Shown one piece after another: positions 51,590-59,714 of a DNA stretch of 64,000 nucleotides (within the stretch, counting starts at the first letter, position 1; every line of letters starts with the position of its first letter). Origin of the DNA: CAIJXB01 sp964439595 (lineage in GTDB: Bacteria; Chlamydiota; Chlamydiia; Chlamydiales; Rhabdochlamydiaceae); assembly GCA_964439595.1 (NCBI GenBank), contig CAYTOK010000014.1, positions 1-64,000 of the forward strand, read 5' to 3'. The translations under genes were made by a program, and so were the position numbers. Below the pieces are notes generated by a model that saw only the letters and a program-made list of their open reading frames with translations, did no database searches and was not told where the DNA came from.

Positions 51590-53560
51590 CTACTCAGAAA
51601 GAGGAGTAAGAAAAGGTTGAAAGCCATTTTCAAATTGATAAGAAGGCGTAGGCGTAGTGCCGTTATACGTAGGAGTTAAATTTAACGAGTAATCCACATT
51701 AAATGACCCTCCAGACCACCCTGTCCAGCCTACAAAACCTCCGGAACCTGTGTCAGGATTTTGATTAATAGCCTCCAGTATATTATAAACGCACTGGGCA
51801 CAGTTTGCATTAGCAATCCCGTTTAATTCAGTTAATATACCTTTGAGGTTATTAGCCTGAAGCCACGAGACAAAAGCGCTAACGTTTTCAATAGAAACGA
51901 CATTTGCTGCGTTTACACAGTTAGACTCCCCGACTCCACAACCAGTTGTTGGAGCATCGCCCCCTTCTCCAGTAAAATATTCATGCACATTAATCATGTA
52001 CTTATTAGCAGAATCTTGAACTCCCGTCGTTCCATTATAGGGAATAAACACTTCGGAATTGGGAGTCCCATATGAAGAAACCAAACCTTCCCAATTTGCC
52101 ATACAACTATAAGAGTTCCCTTCTAAAAGAACCCAATGATATACCCCGCTAGCCGCTGTTTCAGCGTTACGAATAGCCGCAATAGCAGTATTATAATTGC
52201 TTAAAACAAGTTCTGTAGCCATATCATTTGGCTCATTCATTAAGTCAAACATCACAAGAGGATTATCTGCAAACTCTGTAGCAATTGAGGCCCACGCAAT
52301 AGCGTACTGATCTGCCGTTGGACCATTAGTTACAGTGGGATCACTTGACCCTATAATATAGTTAGGACCTGAAATTACAGTTGGATCAGCTTGATTATAT
52401 CTCATATAATTATGCATATCAATTAAAACCGTGAGCCCACCAGCAGCAAGATCCCTTACTAAATTTGCATAAATCAGGGCATCTCCCTGGCTAAAATCTA
52501 TACCAGTTCCAAGAGGAGTATCCCCTTGCAAATACTCCCAACGTACAGGTAGTCGTATTGTATTAGCTCCTTGATTTGCAAAATAAACCGCATCACAGGC
52601 GCATGGAGGAGTAAAACTCGCAAAATCACAGCCAGCTAAGTTAACGCCCCTATAAGGAATAGATCCATACGTCTGGGGAGTAGGGATTGTCGTCCCAAGA
52701 GGACAAGGAGGATTTGTTGACGTATAGCCTATATTATATACATTGGATGTACTACTTAATGTAGCAGTAGCATTCCCATCATACTGGTTAGAAACGGTAA
52801 ACCCGGCATTTGTACAGGTTACACCAAAGTCCCCCATAGCCGTGCATGTAGAACATGAAGCTTTTCCTTCGTCGTCATAGGAAACATCCCCACACACATT
52901 ATATTGTAAATTAATCCAGCCTCCATTTGCGCCAACAGTCACAAATTGCTGCGCTCCTGGGGCTAAAGTTGTATAACATGATCCATTGCAAAAAGAACTC
53001 GCATCAGACGAAGCCCCCGTAAAAACAAATGTATAATCAGTTGTATTTTCAATGCCAAAATTCAAGTCTTGAACCGTAGGAATAAACGTAATAGGATAAT
53101 ATCCATTTACAGCCGTTCCAACTGTTGCAGTTCCTCCTCCAACAGAGCTAACGGTCACTCCTGATGAAGTAAACGTTAACCCCACATATCCGTTATTTGT
53201 AATGCAAGAAGCGTCACCTGAAGAATTATACGTAACACCGGAGCAAACATCATACTGAAGATAAACCCAACCTCCACTTGGAACTGTAACAGCTTGCTGC
53301 GCATTTGAAGAAAGTGCAGTGTAACAGCTGGCTCCTGTAGTGCTAGAACAGCCATCTACACAATAAGCTCCCCCTCCGGTATACCCTGATAAGACATAGA
53401 TATAGGATACATTTGCATTCGTAATCCCTACACAAACGTTTGATGTTGTAGCAGCGAAAGAAGTCGAAGCTGCATGGCTATTCCTCTTTATCGCAAAAGA
53501 AGAAGGTATATATAAGTATGTACTTACAAAGGCGCACAAAAAAAACTTAATCCATGACAT
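51590..53560 (-). CDS. secreted GH5 cellulase-like glycoside hydrolase
   Basis: I start at 53560 (656 residues, MSWIKFFLCAF...), where a cleavable signal peptide begins; the frame extends upstream without a sensible start. Residues 33-330 are two Cys-, Gly- and Ser-rich beta modules of similar layout (CYTALSSNAQQAVTV/CYTTLAPGAQQFVTV; GGWVYLQYDVC/GGWINLQYNVC). The GH5 catalytic part follows: RGVNLAGCDF, IRLPVRWEYL, VLIDMHNY, the acid/base Glu443 in LMNEPND, INVHEYF, and the likely nucleophile Glu578 in ILTELNG. It probably cleaves beta-1,4-glucan outside the cell; amoebal cyst cellulose is a plausible target (inference). It is divergent from the porin gene. Confidence 0.88.
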   Translation of the reverse strand: MSWIKFFLCAFVSTYLYIPSSFAIKRNSHAASTSFAATTSNVCVGITNANVSYIYVLSGYTGGGAYCVDGCSSTTGASCYTALSSNAQQAVTVPSGGWVYLQYDVCSGVTYNSSGDASCITNNGYVGLTFTSSGVTVSSVGGGTATVGTAVNGYYPITFIPTVQDLNFGIENTTDYTFVFTGASSDASSFCNGSCYTTLAPGAQQFVTVGANGGWINLQYNVCGDVSYDDEGKASCSTCTAMGDFGVTCTNAGFTVSNQYDGNATATLSSTSNVYNIGYTSTNPPCPLGTTIPTPQTYGSIPYRGVNLAGCDFASFTPPCACDAVYFANQGANTIRLPVRWEYLQGDTPLGTGIDFSQGDALIYANLVRDLAAGGLTVLIDMHNYMRYNQADPTVISGPNYIIGSSDPTVTNGPTADQYAIAWASIATEFADNPLVMFDLMNEPNDMATELVLSNYNTAIAAIRNAETAASGVYHWVLLEGNSYSCMANWEGLVSSYGTPNSEVFIPYNGTTGVQDSANKYMINVHEYFTGEGGDAPTTGCGVGESNCVNAANVVSIENVSAFVSWLQANNLKGILTELNGIANANCAQCVYNILEAINQNPDTGSGGFVGWTGWSGGSFNVDYSLNLTPTYNGTTPTPSYQFENGFQPFLTPLSE

Positions 53561-53642
53561 AGGACCCCCAATAAAAGTTATAGAAAAAAAAACACTATAC
53601 CAAATAGGATGGGAAAAAACATCTTTTTTTAAGGAGCAAGAA

Positions 53643-54713
53643 GTGAAAAAAAAATTACCACACCTCATATGCAGTTTAGTTTTGCCGTCTTTTATATATG
53701 GAGACATAAGCTCCACCACCCCGGCCTCCAAACTAAAAGAGAGCCCTAGTTATTTCGTTGACGCTTCTTTTATTTATTGGTATGCAAAAGAAGACGGACT
53801 CAACATCGCTGAAAGCGCTGTTGTTTCTACAGCAGGACATACCTTTTTATCTGCTGATGGAAAAGTCTTGCAGCAATCATTTTCTTACAATCCAGGATTC
53901 AAAGTTGGAGGAGGCTTAAAGCAAGACAACTGGAATCTTCTGACAGAATACACCTGGCTTCGTGGAAATAATAAAACAAGCAAACACGCACCAAAAAACC
54001 ATAGTGCAACGTCAGGAGTCGGCGCATGGAATATCGATGATTGGTTTTTACAAACAACAACATTTGGACAGTCTCCTACAGGATCACATATTTCTTCCAA
54101 GTGGCATCTTGGACTTGACATCGTAGACTTGCTTGCAGGAGCTTCTATATATGAAAATAAAGCAGTAAAAGCTTCTGCAGCTGTTGGGCTACGCACTACA
54201 TGGATTCGTCAAAAAATGGATATTTCTTTAACACAAACTCTCGCTTCAGTGGTCAATCCCTTTCTACCAGACCAACCTATTAAATCTCATACTAGATCCC
54301 GTTCTTGGGGGATTGGGCCAAAAATGGGACTGGATTTACAATATCTGCTACCTGTAGGGTTTCGATTTGAAGGGAGCTTAGCAACAAGTCTTCTCTATAC
54401 ACAATTTTCCTCTATTAAACACCACGAAAACGCAGAATCAACTCTTGCTCTAAATAAAAAGGGAATTTCAACAAAACTTGGTAATTACAGCTCTGTAAGA
54501 CCTGTTTTAGAAATGAAACTAGGAACAGGTTGGCATATTGATTTTTCTGAAAATAAATACGCTTTCGATCTCAAAGCCAGTTATGATTTTTCTATTTTTT
54601 GGGGACAAAATGTGATGCGTAAAATGCTTGACGAATTTTGGGCAGGCACAGATGCTTCGGCGGGAGATTTATACTTACAAGGATTGACCCTTTCAGCTTG
54701 TTTTAAATTCTAA
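53643..54713 (+). CDS. Lpg1974/MOMP-like outer-membrane porin
   Basis: This 356-residue protein has a signal peptide (KLPHLICSLVLPSFIYG) and an aromatic, beta-strand-rich body: FVDASFIYWYAKEDGLNIAE at the N-terminus and GLTLSACFKF with a terminal Phe at the end. This is the style of the pore-forming proteins that replace or accompany MOMP in environmental chlamydiae. Conserved-looking strands include KVGGGLKQDNWNLLTEYTWL and WGIGPKMGLDLQYLL. The GTG start has AAGGAG 7 bases upstream. It is divergent from the cellulase across 82 bases and ends before a strong terminator. Confidence 0.8.
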   Translation: MKKKLPHLICSLVLPSFIYGDISSTTPASKLKESPSYFVDASFIYWYAKEDGLNIAESAVVSTAGHTFLSADGKVLQQSFSYNPGFKVGGGLKQDNWNLLTEYTWLRGNNKTSKHAPKNHSATSGVGAWNIDDWFLQTTTFGQSPTGSHISSKWHLGLDIVDLLAGASIYENKAVKASAAVGLRTTWIRQKMDISLTQTLASVVNPFLPDQPIKSHTRSRSWGIGPKMGLDLQYLLPVGFRFEGSLATSLLYTQFSSIKHHENAESTLALNKKGISTKLGNYSSVRPVLEMKLGTGWHIDFSENKYAFDLKASYDFSIFWGQNVMRKMLDEFWAGTDASAGDLYLQGLTLSACFKF

Positions 54714-54744
54714 AAATACTAAAAGACTACAAAAAATCTTATCA

Positions 54745-54788
54745 AAGTAACAAGCCCTAGAAAAACTTTAGGGCTTGTTACTTTTCTT
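54745..54788. terminator. strong intrinsic terminator after the porin gene
   Basis: A perfect 15-base inverted repeat, AAGTAACAAGCCCTA (54745-54759) and TAGGGCTTGTTACTT (54769-54783), closes a 9-base loop and is followed by a T-rich tail. Confidence 0.85.
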
Positions 54789-55001
54789 ACAGCTTGAATA
54801 GAGATTGCTTTACTATACTAGGATCATTGAGATCCTCCCGCTCGCTTAAAAACAGGAAATTCCTACAGCCTCAAACCAAGGTTAGAGTGATGGCTTCAGT
54901 AGATTCTTCTCGTGAATTACCTTTAGGCCTAGGAATTTTTCAACCTTTCTAATAAATATAAGTGAAAAACCGCTAGATTTGGTGGGTTCGTGAAATTAAC
55001 C
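54789..55001. other. intergenic region with no feature seen
   Basis: These bases lie between the porin terminator and the tRNA-Ser terminator. No open frame or further hairpin stands out. Confidence 0.5.
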
Positions 55002-55033
55002 AAAAAAAAACCCCTAGAGATTTAGTCTAGGGG
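55002..55033 (-). terminator. intrinsic terminator of the tRNA-Ser gene
   Basis: On the minus strand CCCCTAGA pairs with TCTAGGGG across a short loop and is followed by nine T residues (A-run at 55002-55010 on the plus strand). It lies 8 bases past the tRNA 3' end. Confidence 0.85.
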
Positions 55034-55040
55034 TAAAGTT

Positions 55041-55127
55041 CGGAGGGGGTGGGATTCGAACCCACGAAACGTTTTCACGTTTACACGCTTTCCAAGCGGG
55101 CTCCATCGGCCACTCGAACACCCCTCC
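55041..55127 (-). tRNA. tRNA-Ser (anticodon GGA)
   Basis: In this 87-base class II tRNA the acceptor stem is GGAGGGG/CCCCTCC, with G as discriminator. The anticodon loop is CTTGGAAAG with anticodon GGA, reading UCC and UCU. A long variable arm (ACGTGAAAACGT) precedes the T arm GTGGGTTCGAATCCCAC. CCA is not encoded. The long variable arm confirms serine type. It is a single gene with its own promoter and terminator. Confidence 0.96.
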
Positions 55128-55143
55128 AGAAAATTCTGTCCAA

Positions 55144-55173
55144 ATCTTACCCTATTTAAATGATAATACTCAA
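55144..55173 (-). promoter_or_regulatory. candidate promoter of tRNA-Ser
   Basis: On the minus strand TTGAGT (55173-55168), an 18-base spacer and TAAGAT (55149-55144) place transcription start about 10 bases before the tRNA 5' end at 55127. Confidence 0.55.
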
Positions 55174-55266
55174 GCCTTTTGCACGTTTTCTCTTGCAAAA
55201 ATTCCAAATTAAGGTAAAAAATGGAAGACATATAAATATATTATTTTTTATTTCAAGGCTGAAATC

Positions 55267-56136
55267 ATGCGTGTTTTTTTTATTTTAGTGGGATTTATAG
55301 GAGTTTTTTTAACTTCATGTCAGAACTCTTCACCAACTCACGCAGATGTTCTTGTAAGCATCCCTCCCTACATCTATTTTGTTAATGAGCTTACAGAAGG
55401 AGAGCTTACCACCATTTCCCTTGTTCCTCCAGAATCTAACCCTCACCTTTACGAACCTTCACCAAAACAAGTAGCGCTGGCCAAAACAGCCAAAGTCTGG
55501 GTTCGAATCAATGAGGGATTCGAGCAAAAAATAGCGAAATCCTTTCAAGAGCAAAATCCAAATCTTGTTATGACCAATTTAGCAAAAGAACTAAAGCTCC
55601 CTCATCTACCTCACGAAGGCACCTGCAAGCACGACCACGGAGACCTTGAAAGTGTCGATTTACATTTCTGGCTCAGTTTACGCCTCGCTAAAAACCAAGC
55701 AGAGCTCATCGCAAAAGCTCTTCTTCAAGCTTTCCCAGAAAGAAATAAACAAATAGAAAGGACGTTACCCTTACTCGTAAAAAAGTTAGAAGAAGCTGAT
55801 TCTTTTATCACCAAAGAATTAGCCCCTTATTCAGAAGAAACCATCCTGGTTTCTCATCCAGCTTTTGGTTATTTTTGCTATGACTACAATCTAAAACAGC
55901 TCTCCATTGAGTGCGAGGGGAAAGACCCTCTGCCAAAGCAAATTTCCTTTATTTTACACTCCATTCATTCCACTAAAATTCGCACTATTCTTACGCAAAC
56001 ACAGTATAATAATAAGGGAGCGAAATTAATAGCAGAAGCGCTCCATAGAAAAACGCACGAGGTAGACCCCTATAGCGCAAACTACCTAAAAAATTTGCTA
56101 CACATTGCACACATTATAGCAGAGCCTTCCTCATGA
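55267..56136 (+). CDS. zinc/manganese ABC transporter substrate-binding lipoprotein (TroA/ZnuA family)
   Basis: This 289-residue protein has a lipoprotein signal ending FLTSC (Cys about residue 18). Metal ligands typical of cluster A-I binding proteins are present: His in SNPHLYEPSP (about 57-66), His in DLHFWLS (about 130-136), His in VSHPAFGYF (about 195-203), and Asp in EVDPYSANY. A short His-rich stretch (CKHDHGD, about 119-125) lies before the second ligand, as in zinc-binding members. It delivers zinc or manganese to the permease. The gene order (binding protein, ATPase, permease, then ribosomal genes and obgE) matches chlamydial CT415-420. Confidence 0.92.
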   Translation: MRVFFILVGFIGVFLTSCQNSSPTHADVLVSIPPYIYFVNELTEGELTTISLVPPESNPHLYEPSPKQVALAKTAKVWVRINEGFEQKIAKSFQEQNPNLVMTNLAKELKLPHLPHEGTCKHDHGDLESVDLHFWLSLRLAKNQAELIAKALLQAFPERNKQIERTLPLLVKKLEEADSFITKELAPYSEETILVSHPAFGYFCYDYNLKQLSIECEGKDPLPKQISFILHSIHSTKIRTILTQTQYNNKGAKLIAEALHRKTHEVDPYSANYLKNLLHIAHIIAEPSS

Positions 56137-56882
56137 CAACTTCCTCCCCTGCAATCTTACTAGATAACGTTTCTTTTTCGTACGAGAAAACAACAATCCT
56201 CTCCCGTGTCACTCTTTCCATCAAGCAAGGAGAGTTTATCGGTATTTTTGGCCCTAACGGAGGAGGAAAAACCACACTTCTTAAAATCCTTATGGGATTT
56301 TTAGCTCAAGATGAAGGAAACATTTCTGTCCTAGGAACATCACCCAAAAAAGCAAGGCCTCAAATAGGATATGTTCCCCAAATCACAAAATTAGATAAGC
56401 AATTTCCTGTTACAGCAGAAGAAGTTGTACAGATGGGATGCCTTTCTCAAGCAAATTTTCTAGGAAAACTCAATAATTCCACTAAAAAAAAAGCGTTAGA
56501 CGCGTTAGAAAAAGTAGGCATGCTTGATAAAAAAGACGTTTCCTTTGGAAAGCTCTCCGGGGGGCAAGCTCAAAGAGTTCTTATAGCAAGGGCCTTAGCA
56601 TCAGACCCTAAAATTCTTTTATTAGATGAGCCGACAGCAAGCGTGGACCCCATAGCAGAAGAAGAAATACTTTTGCTTCTAGCTTCCTTAAAAGGAAGCA
56701 TGACTATTTTAATGGTAACCCATGATTTACAAACCATTTTAAAAGATGTCGAAAAACTCCTTTGTGTTCATAGAGACATCCACTGTCTTTTGCCCTCTGA
56801 AGTTTGTGAGCATTTTGGACTTGGCCTCTACCACTCCCCTATCATAAAAAAATCACTATACAAAATAAGCGAGGCTCCTTGA
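56133..56882 (+). CDS. metal ABC transporter ATP-binding protein (ZnuC-like)
   Basis: This 249-residue ABC ATPase has Walker A GPNGGGKTTLL (about 39-49), a Q-loop in GYVPQITKL, the signature LSGGQAQRVLIARAL (about 139-153), Walker B KILLLDEPTASVD (about 160-172) and the H-loop MVTHDL. It powers the permease encoded next. The start overlaps the binding-protein gene by 4 bases (ATGA) and its stop overlaps the permease start. All nucleotide-binding motifs are intact. Confidence 0.96.
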   Translation: MTTSSPAILLDNVSFSYEKTTILSRVTLSIKQGEFIGIFGPNGGGKTTLLKILMGFLAQDEGNISVLGTSPKKARPQIGYVPQITKLDKQFPVTAEEVVQMGCLSQANFLGKLNNSTKKKALDALEKVGMLDKKDVSFGKLSGGQAQRVLIARALASDPKILLLDEPTASVDPIAEEEILLLLASLKGSMTILMVTHDLQTILKDVEKLLCVHRDIHCLLPSEVCEHFGLGLYHSPIIKKSLYKISEAP

Positions 56883-57727
56883 TTCCCCTATTTGATATGT
56901 TTTTCCAAAACCCCTTTCTTCTGATGGCGCTACTAGCGGGCCTTGCTGCTTCTATTTCCGGAGGAATTATTGGATCATACGTAGTGACAAAACGCATTGT
57001 CTTTATCAGCGGAAGTATCTCTCATGCAGTGCTTGGCGGCATGGGCCTATTTCTATGGTTAAAAAGAAGTTTTGGACTAGATTTTCTCTCCCCCCTATAC
57101 GGAGCGCTTCTATCTGCAATAGCTTCGGCCTTTCTATTAGGGTGGGTGCATTTAAAATATAAAGAAAGAGAGGATTCTATTATTGCTGCCATTTGGGCAA
57201 TTGGTATGTCTATTGGGGTTATTTTCATTACTTTTACCCCTGGATATAACGTTGAGCTCATGAATTTTCTTTTTGGAAATATTCTTTGGATAACACGCTT
57301 AGATATGGTCTCTATTTTTATTTTAGATATACTAGTGGTGGGTTGCACTTTTCTTTTTTATCGAAAATTTCAGGCTATTTGCTTTGACGAAGAGCAAGCA
57401 GCCCTGCAAGGAGTCTCTGTAAAAAAAAATTATATATTCCTGCTTTGCTTGATCGCTATCTCTGTTGTTATTTTAATACAAATCGTAGGAGCCGTCCTCG
57501 TCATCTCAATGCTCACAATGCCAGCTGCAATAGCTGCAGCCATTACACAAAGATTATCCTCTATGATGAAGGCCGCTATCCTACTAGGCGCTTTTTTTAC
57601 CTGCCTTGGAATCTATGCCTCCTATGAGCTTAATTGGCCCCCCGGAGCTACAATCACGCTTGTCTCAGGTTTTTTTTACGGCCTTACCCTATGGATATCT
57701 AAATCTAGGCAAAAGCAGCGCTCTTAA
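56879..57727 (+). CDS. metal ABC transporter permease (ZnuB-like)
   Basis: This 282-residue protein has about eight membrane segments of the ABC-3 family. Family blocks seen are GIIGSYVVTKRIVFISGSIS and HAVLGGMGLFLW near the N-terminus, FDEEQAALQGVSV in a cytoplasmic loop (ATPase contact), and VGAVLVISMLTMPAAIAAAI. The likely start is a TTG at 56879 overlapping the ATPase stop (TTGA); an ATG six codons later (56897) is an alternative. It completes the zinc/manganese importer. Confidence 0.93.
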   Translation: MIPLFDMFFQNPFLLMALLAGLAASISGGIIGSYVVTKRIVFISGSISHAVLGGMGLFLWLKRSFGLDFLSPLYGALLSAIASAFLLGWVHLKYKEREDSIIAAIWAIGMSIGVIFITFTPGYNVELMNFLFGNILWITRLDMVSIFILDILVVGCTFLFYRKFQAICFDEEQAALQGVSVKKNYIFLLCLIAISVVILIQIVGAVLVISMLTMPAAIAAAITQRLSSMMKAAILLGAFFTCLGIYASYELNWPPGATITLVSGFFYGLTLWISKSRQKQRS

Positions 57728-57783
57728 TAAAATAAAATTATTAGGTAATTTTTATTTTAAGATGGTCTTTTGTGCTTTTGTGC

Positions 57784-57813
57784 TTGACTTAGAAAAAAAG
57801 GTTCTTTTATCAT
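57784..57813 (+). promoter_or_regulatory. candidate promoter of rplU-rpmA-obgE
   Basis: TTGACT (57784-57789) and TATCAT (57808-57813) are 18 bases apart, about 130 bases upstream of rplU. The 213-base gap after the permease gene also supports a new transcription unit here. Confidence 0.5.
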
Positions 57814-57940
57814 CTTCGCTTTCCTCTCTAAGGAATCCCTTTATATCTCTGCTAAGAAATAAAGCCGAGAAAAACCGCTAAAAAGCGTGCAAAGGGATGT
57901 ATTCCTTATTTACAGGTGGAAAAAAAAATCAGGAGGTCCC

Positions 57941-58252
57941 ATGTACGCGATTATTGAAACAGGCGGAAAACAGTACAGAGTAGAACAAAACGATGTTATC
58001 GATGTAGAACTACTCGAAACCGCTGAAGATGGAAAAATAGAATTTAAAAATGTGCTCTTTGTGAGTCAAGGATCTGACGCTAAAATGGGTAGTCCATATC
58101 TATCCCAATTTACCGTAAAAGCAGAGCTAATCGACGAAGTAAAAGGCCCAAAAGTTATCGCTTTTAAATATAAAAAAAGAAAGAGATATCGTAGAAAAGT
58201 GGGACATCGTCAGAAATACTCAAGAGTTAAAATCACAGAGATAGCAAGCTAA
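57941..58252 (+). CDS. rplU: 50S ribosomal protein L21
   Basis: This 103-residue protein starts MYAIIETGGKQYRVEQND at 57941, with AGGAGG 5-6 bases upstream. The in-frame upstream extension is not real. The C-terminal KYKKRKRYRRKVGHRQKYSR tail is the basic rRNA-binding end of L21. It is first in the conserved L21-L27-ObgE cluster. Confidence 0.98.
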   Translation: MYAIIETGGKQYRVEQNDVIDVELLETAEDGKIEFKNVLFVSQGSDAKMGSPYLSQFTVKAELIDEVKGPKVIAFKYKKRKRYRRKVGHRQKYSRVKITEIAS

Positions 58253-58266
58253 AGGAGTAGTTCACA

Positions 58267-58515
58267 ATGGCTCATAAGAAAGGTCAAGGTTCAACCAGAA
58301 ACGGAAGAGATTCTCACGCTCAGCGCCTAGGTGTAAAAGCTTCAGGAGGAGAGTTTGTCTCAACTGGAAGTATTATTGTAAGACAAAGAGGAACCCGTTG
58401 GATTCCTGCTAAAAATGTAGGTAGAGGACGTGATGACACGTTATTTGCTCTAATTGATGGCATTGTTACTTACAGAAAAACAGATAGAACGTACGTATCA
58501 GTCCTACCTGCATAG
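58267..58515 (+). CDS. rpmA: 50S ribosomal protein L27
   Basis: This 82-residue protein starts MAHKKGQGSTRNGRDSHAQR, the typical L27 N-terminus that reaches the peptidyl-transferase centre, with GGSIIV-type (here STGSIIVRQRGTRW) and GRGRDDTLFALIDG blocks. It begins 14 bases after rplU. No cleavable N-terminal extension is present. Confidence 0.98.
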   Translation: MAHKKGQGSTRNGRDSHAQRLGVKASGGEFVSTGSIIVRQRGTRWIPAKNVGRGRDDTLFALIDGIVTYRKTDRTYVSVLPA

Positions 58516-58522
58516 TTTTTTA

Positions 58523-58550
58523 TAAGCCCTTTTTATAATAAAAGGGCTTA
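58523..58550 (+). terminator. hairpin between rpmA and obgE, weak terminator or attenuator
   Basis: TAAGCCCTTTT (58523-58533) pairs with AAAAGGGCTTA (58540-58550) around a 6-base loop. There is no following T-run, so it may stop transcription only partly or protect the upstream RNA end. Confidence 0.45.
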
Positions 58551-58588
58551 ATTCACCTCATCCAAAAGATCTTACTAAAGAAATATAT

Positions 58589-59665
58589 ATGTTTGTCGAC
58601 TCAACTACTCTCACTCTTTCCGCCGGAAAAGGTGGCAACGGTGTAATCACCTGGAGAAGAGAAAAATACATCCCAAAAGGCGGTCCGACAGGAGGCAATG
58701 GAGGCAAAGGAGGATCTATTTTCCTTATTGCCGACAAAGACACTCGTTCTTTGGAAGGATACAGAAATAAAAGAATCATTGTAGCCCAACACGGGGCTGC
58801 TGGAGGAAGTAACTTAAAACAAGGCAGAGGTGGTAAAGACCTCGTTTTAAAAGTCCCCTGTGGAACCCTTGTAAAAGATAAAAAAACTCAAAAAGTTCTT
58901 TTTGACCTTGTAGAAGACGGACAAAAAGTACTCATTTGTCTTGGAGGAAAACCAGGCAAGGGAAATCATCACTTTAAATCTCCTACAAACCAAGCTCCTC
59001 ATATTTTTACGGAAGGAACTCCTGGAGAAACTAAAGAGGTAGAGTTAGAACTTAAATTAATTGCTGATATTGGGCTTGTTGGAATGCCTAATGCCGGAAA
59101 ATCAACCCTAATTTCCACTCTTTCTTACATCAGAGTAAAAATTGGAGCTTATCCTTTTACCACACTATTTCCGAATCTAGGTTTTATAGGATTCCCTGAC
59201 AAAACACAGCTTCTCATGGCTGATATTCCAGGAATCATAAAAGATGCTCATGAAAATAAAGGACTAGGACTGGCTTTTTTAAAACACGTAGAAAGAACAT
59301 CTCTTCTTATTTTTGTTATTGATATTTCAGGATTTGAACAAAGAGACCCTCTAGAAGATTTTAGAATTTTACGAGATGAACTACTCGCTTACAAAGCAGA
59401 CATGCTCGACAAACCATTTCTTATTGCTCTAAACAAGATCGACATGGAAGAAGCAGAAGAAAATGCCTTAAGATTTCAACAAGAAATGGATGTACCTAAA
59501 GAGCGTATATTTCCTATTTCTGCTAAAAATCGCATAGGGCTAGAGCCTCTTCTTGCAGCTATCAAATCCATTTCCGACAGTATAAACCCACCACAAGTCC
59601 CTGAAGAAAAACCGACTTTTGTGGATATAGGAATAGATAACGAAGCTTTCACCGACGAAATATAA
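58589..59665 (+). CDS. obgE: GTPase ObgE/CgtA
   Basis: This 358-residue protein has the glycine-rich Obg fold in the first 155 residues (GKGGNGVITWRREKYIPKGG; GGNGGKGGSI), then a GTPase domain with GMPNAGKSTLIS (about 166-177), a switch block TTLFPNLGFI, DIPGII and NKIDM. Obg proteins monitor 50S maturation and the stringent response. It follows L21 and L27 as in most bacteria. The C-terminal extension is short. The ATG lacks a clear ribosome site. Confidence 0.97.
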   Translation: MFVDSTTLTLSAGKGGNGVITWRREKYIPKGGPTGGNGGKGGSIFLIADKDTRSLEGYRNKRIIVAQHGAAGGSNLKQGRGGKDLVLKVPCGTLVKDKKTQKVLFDLVEDGQKVLICLGGKPGKGNHHFKSPTNQAPHIFTEGTPGETKEVELELKLIADIGLVGMPNAGKSTLISTLSYIRVKIGAYPFTTLFPNLGFIGFPDKTQLLMADIPGIIKDAHENKGLGLAFLKHVERTSLLIFVIDISGFEQRDPLEDFRILRDELLAYKADMLDKPFLIALNKIDMEEAEENALRFQQEMDVPKERIFPISAKNRIGLEPLLAAIKSISDSINPPQVPEEKPTFVDIGIDNEAFTDEI

Positions 59666-59670
59666 AAAAA

Positions 59671-59697
59671 ACTAGGCTAAAATAGCCTAGTTTTTTA
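59671..59697. terminator. bidirectional intrinsic terminator after obgE
   Basis: ACTAGGCTA (59671-59679) pairs with TAGCCTAGT (59683-59691), flanked by A-run and T-run. It separates obgE from the convergent symporter gene. Confidence 0.85.
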
Positions 59698-59714
59698 AAT
59701 GAAACTGCCCATTT

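Noticed and set aside
53561..53731. 57-residue N-terminal extension of the cellulase frame
   Set aside because: It crosses the porin start region and is followed by an internal Met with a clear signal peptide; the extension has no export logic.
55022..55231. 69-codon minus-strand frame over the tRNA
   Set aside because: Covers the tRNA-Ser gene and its promoter; not a protein gene.
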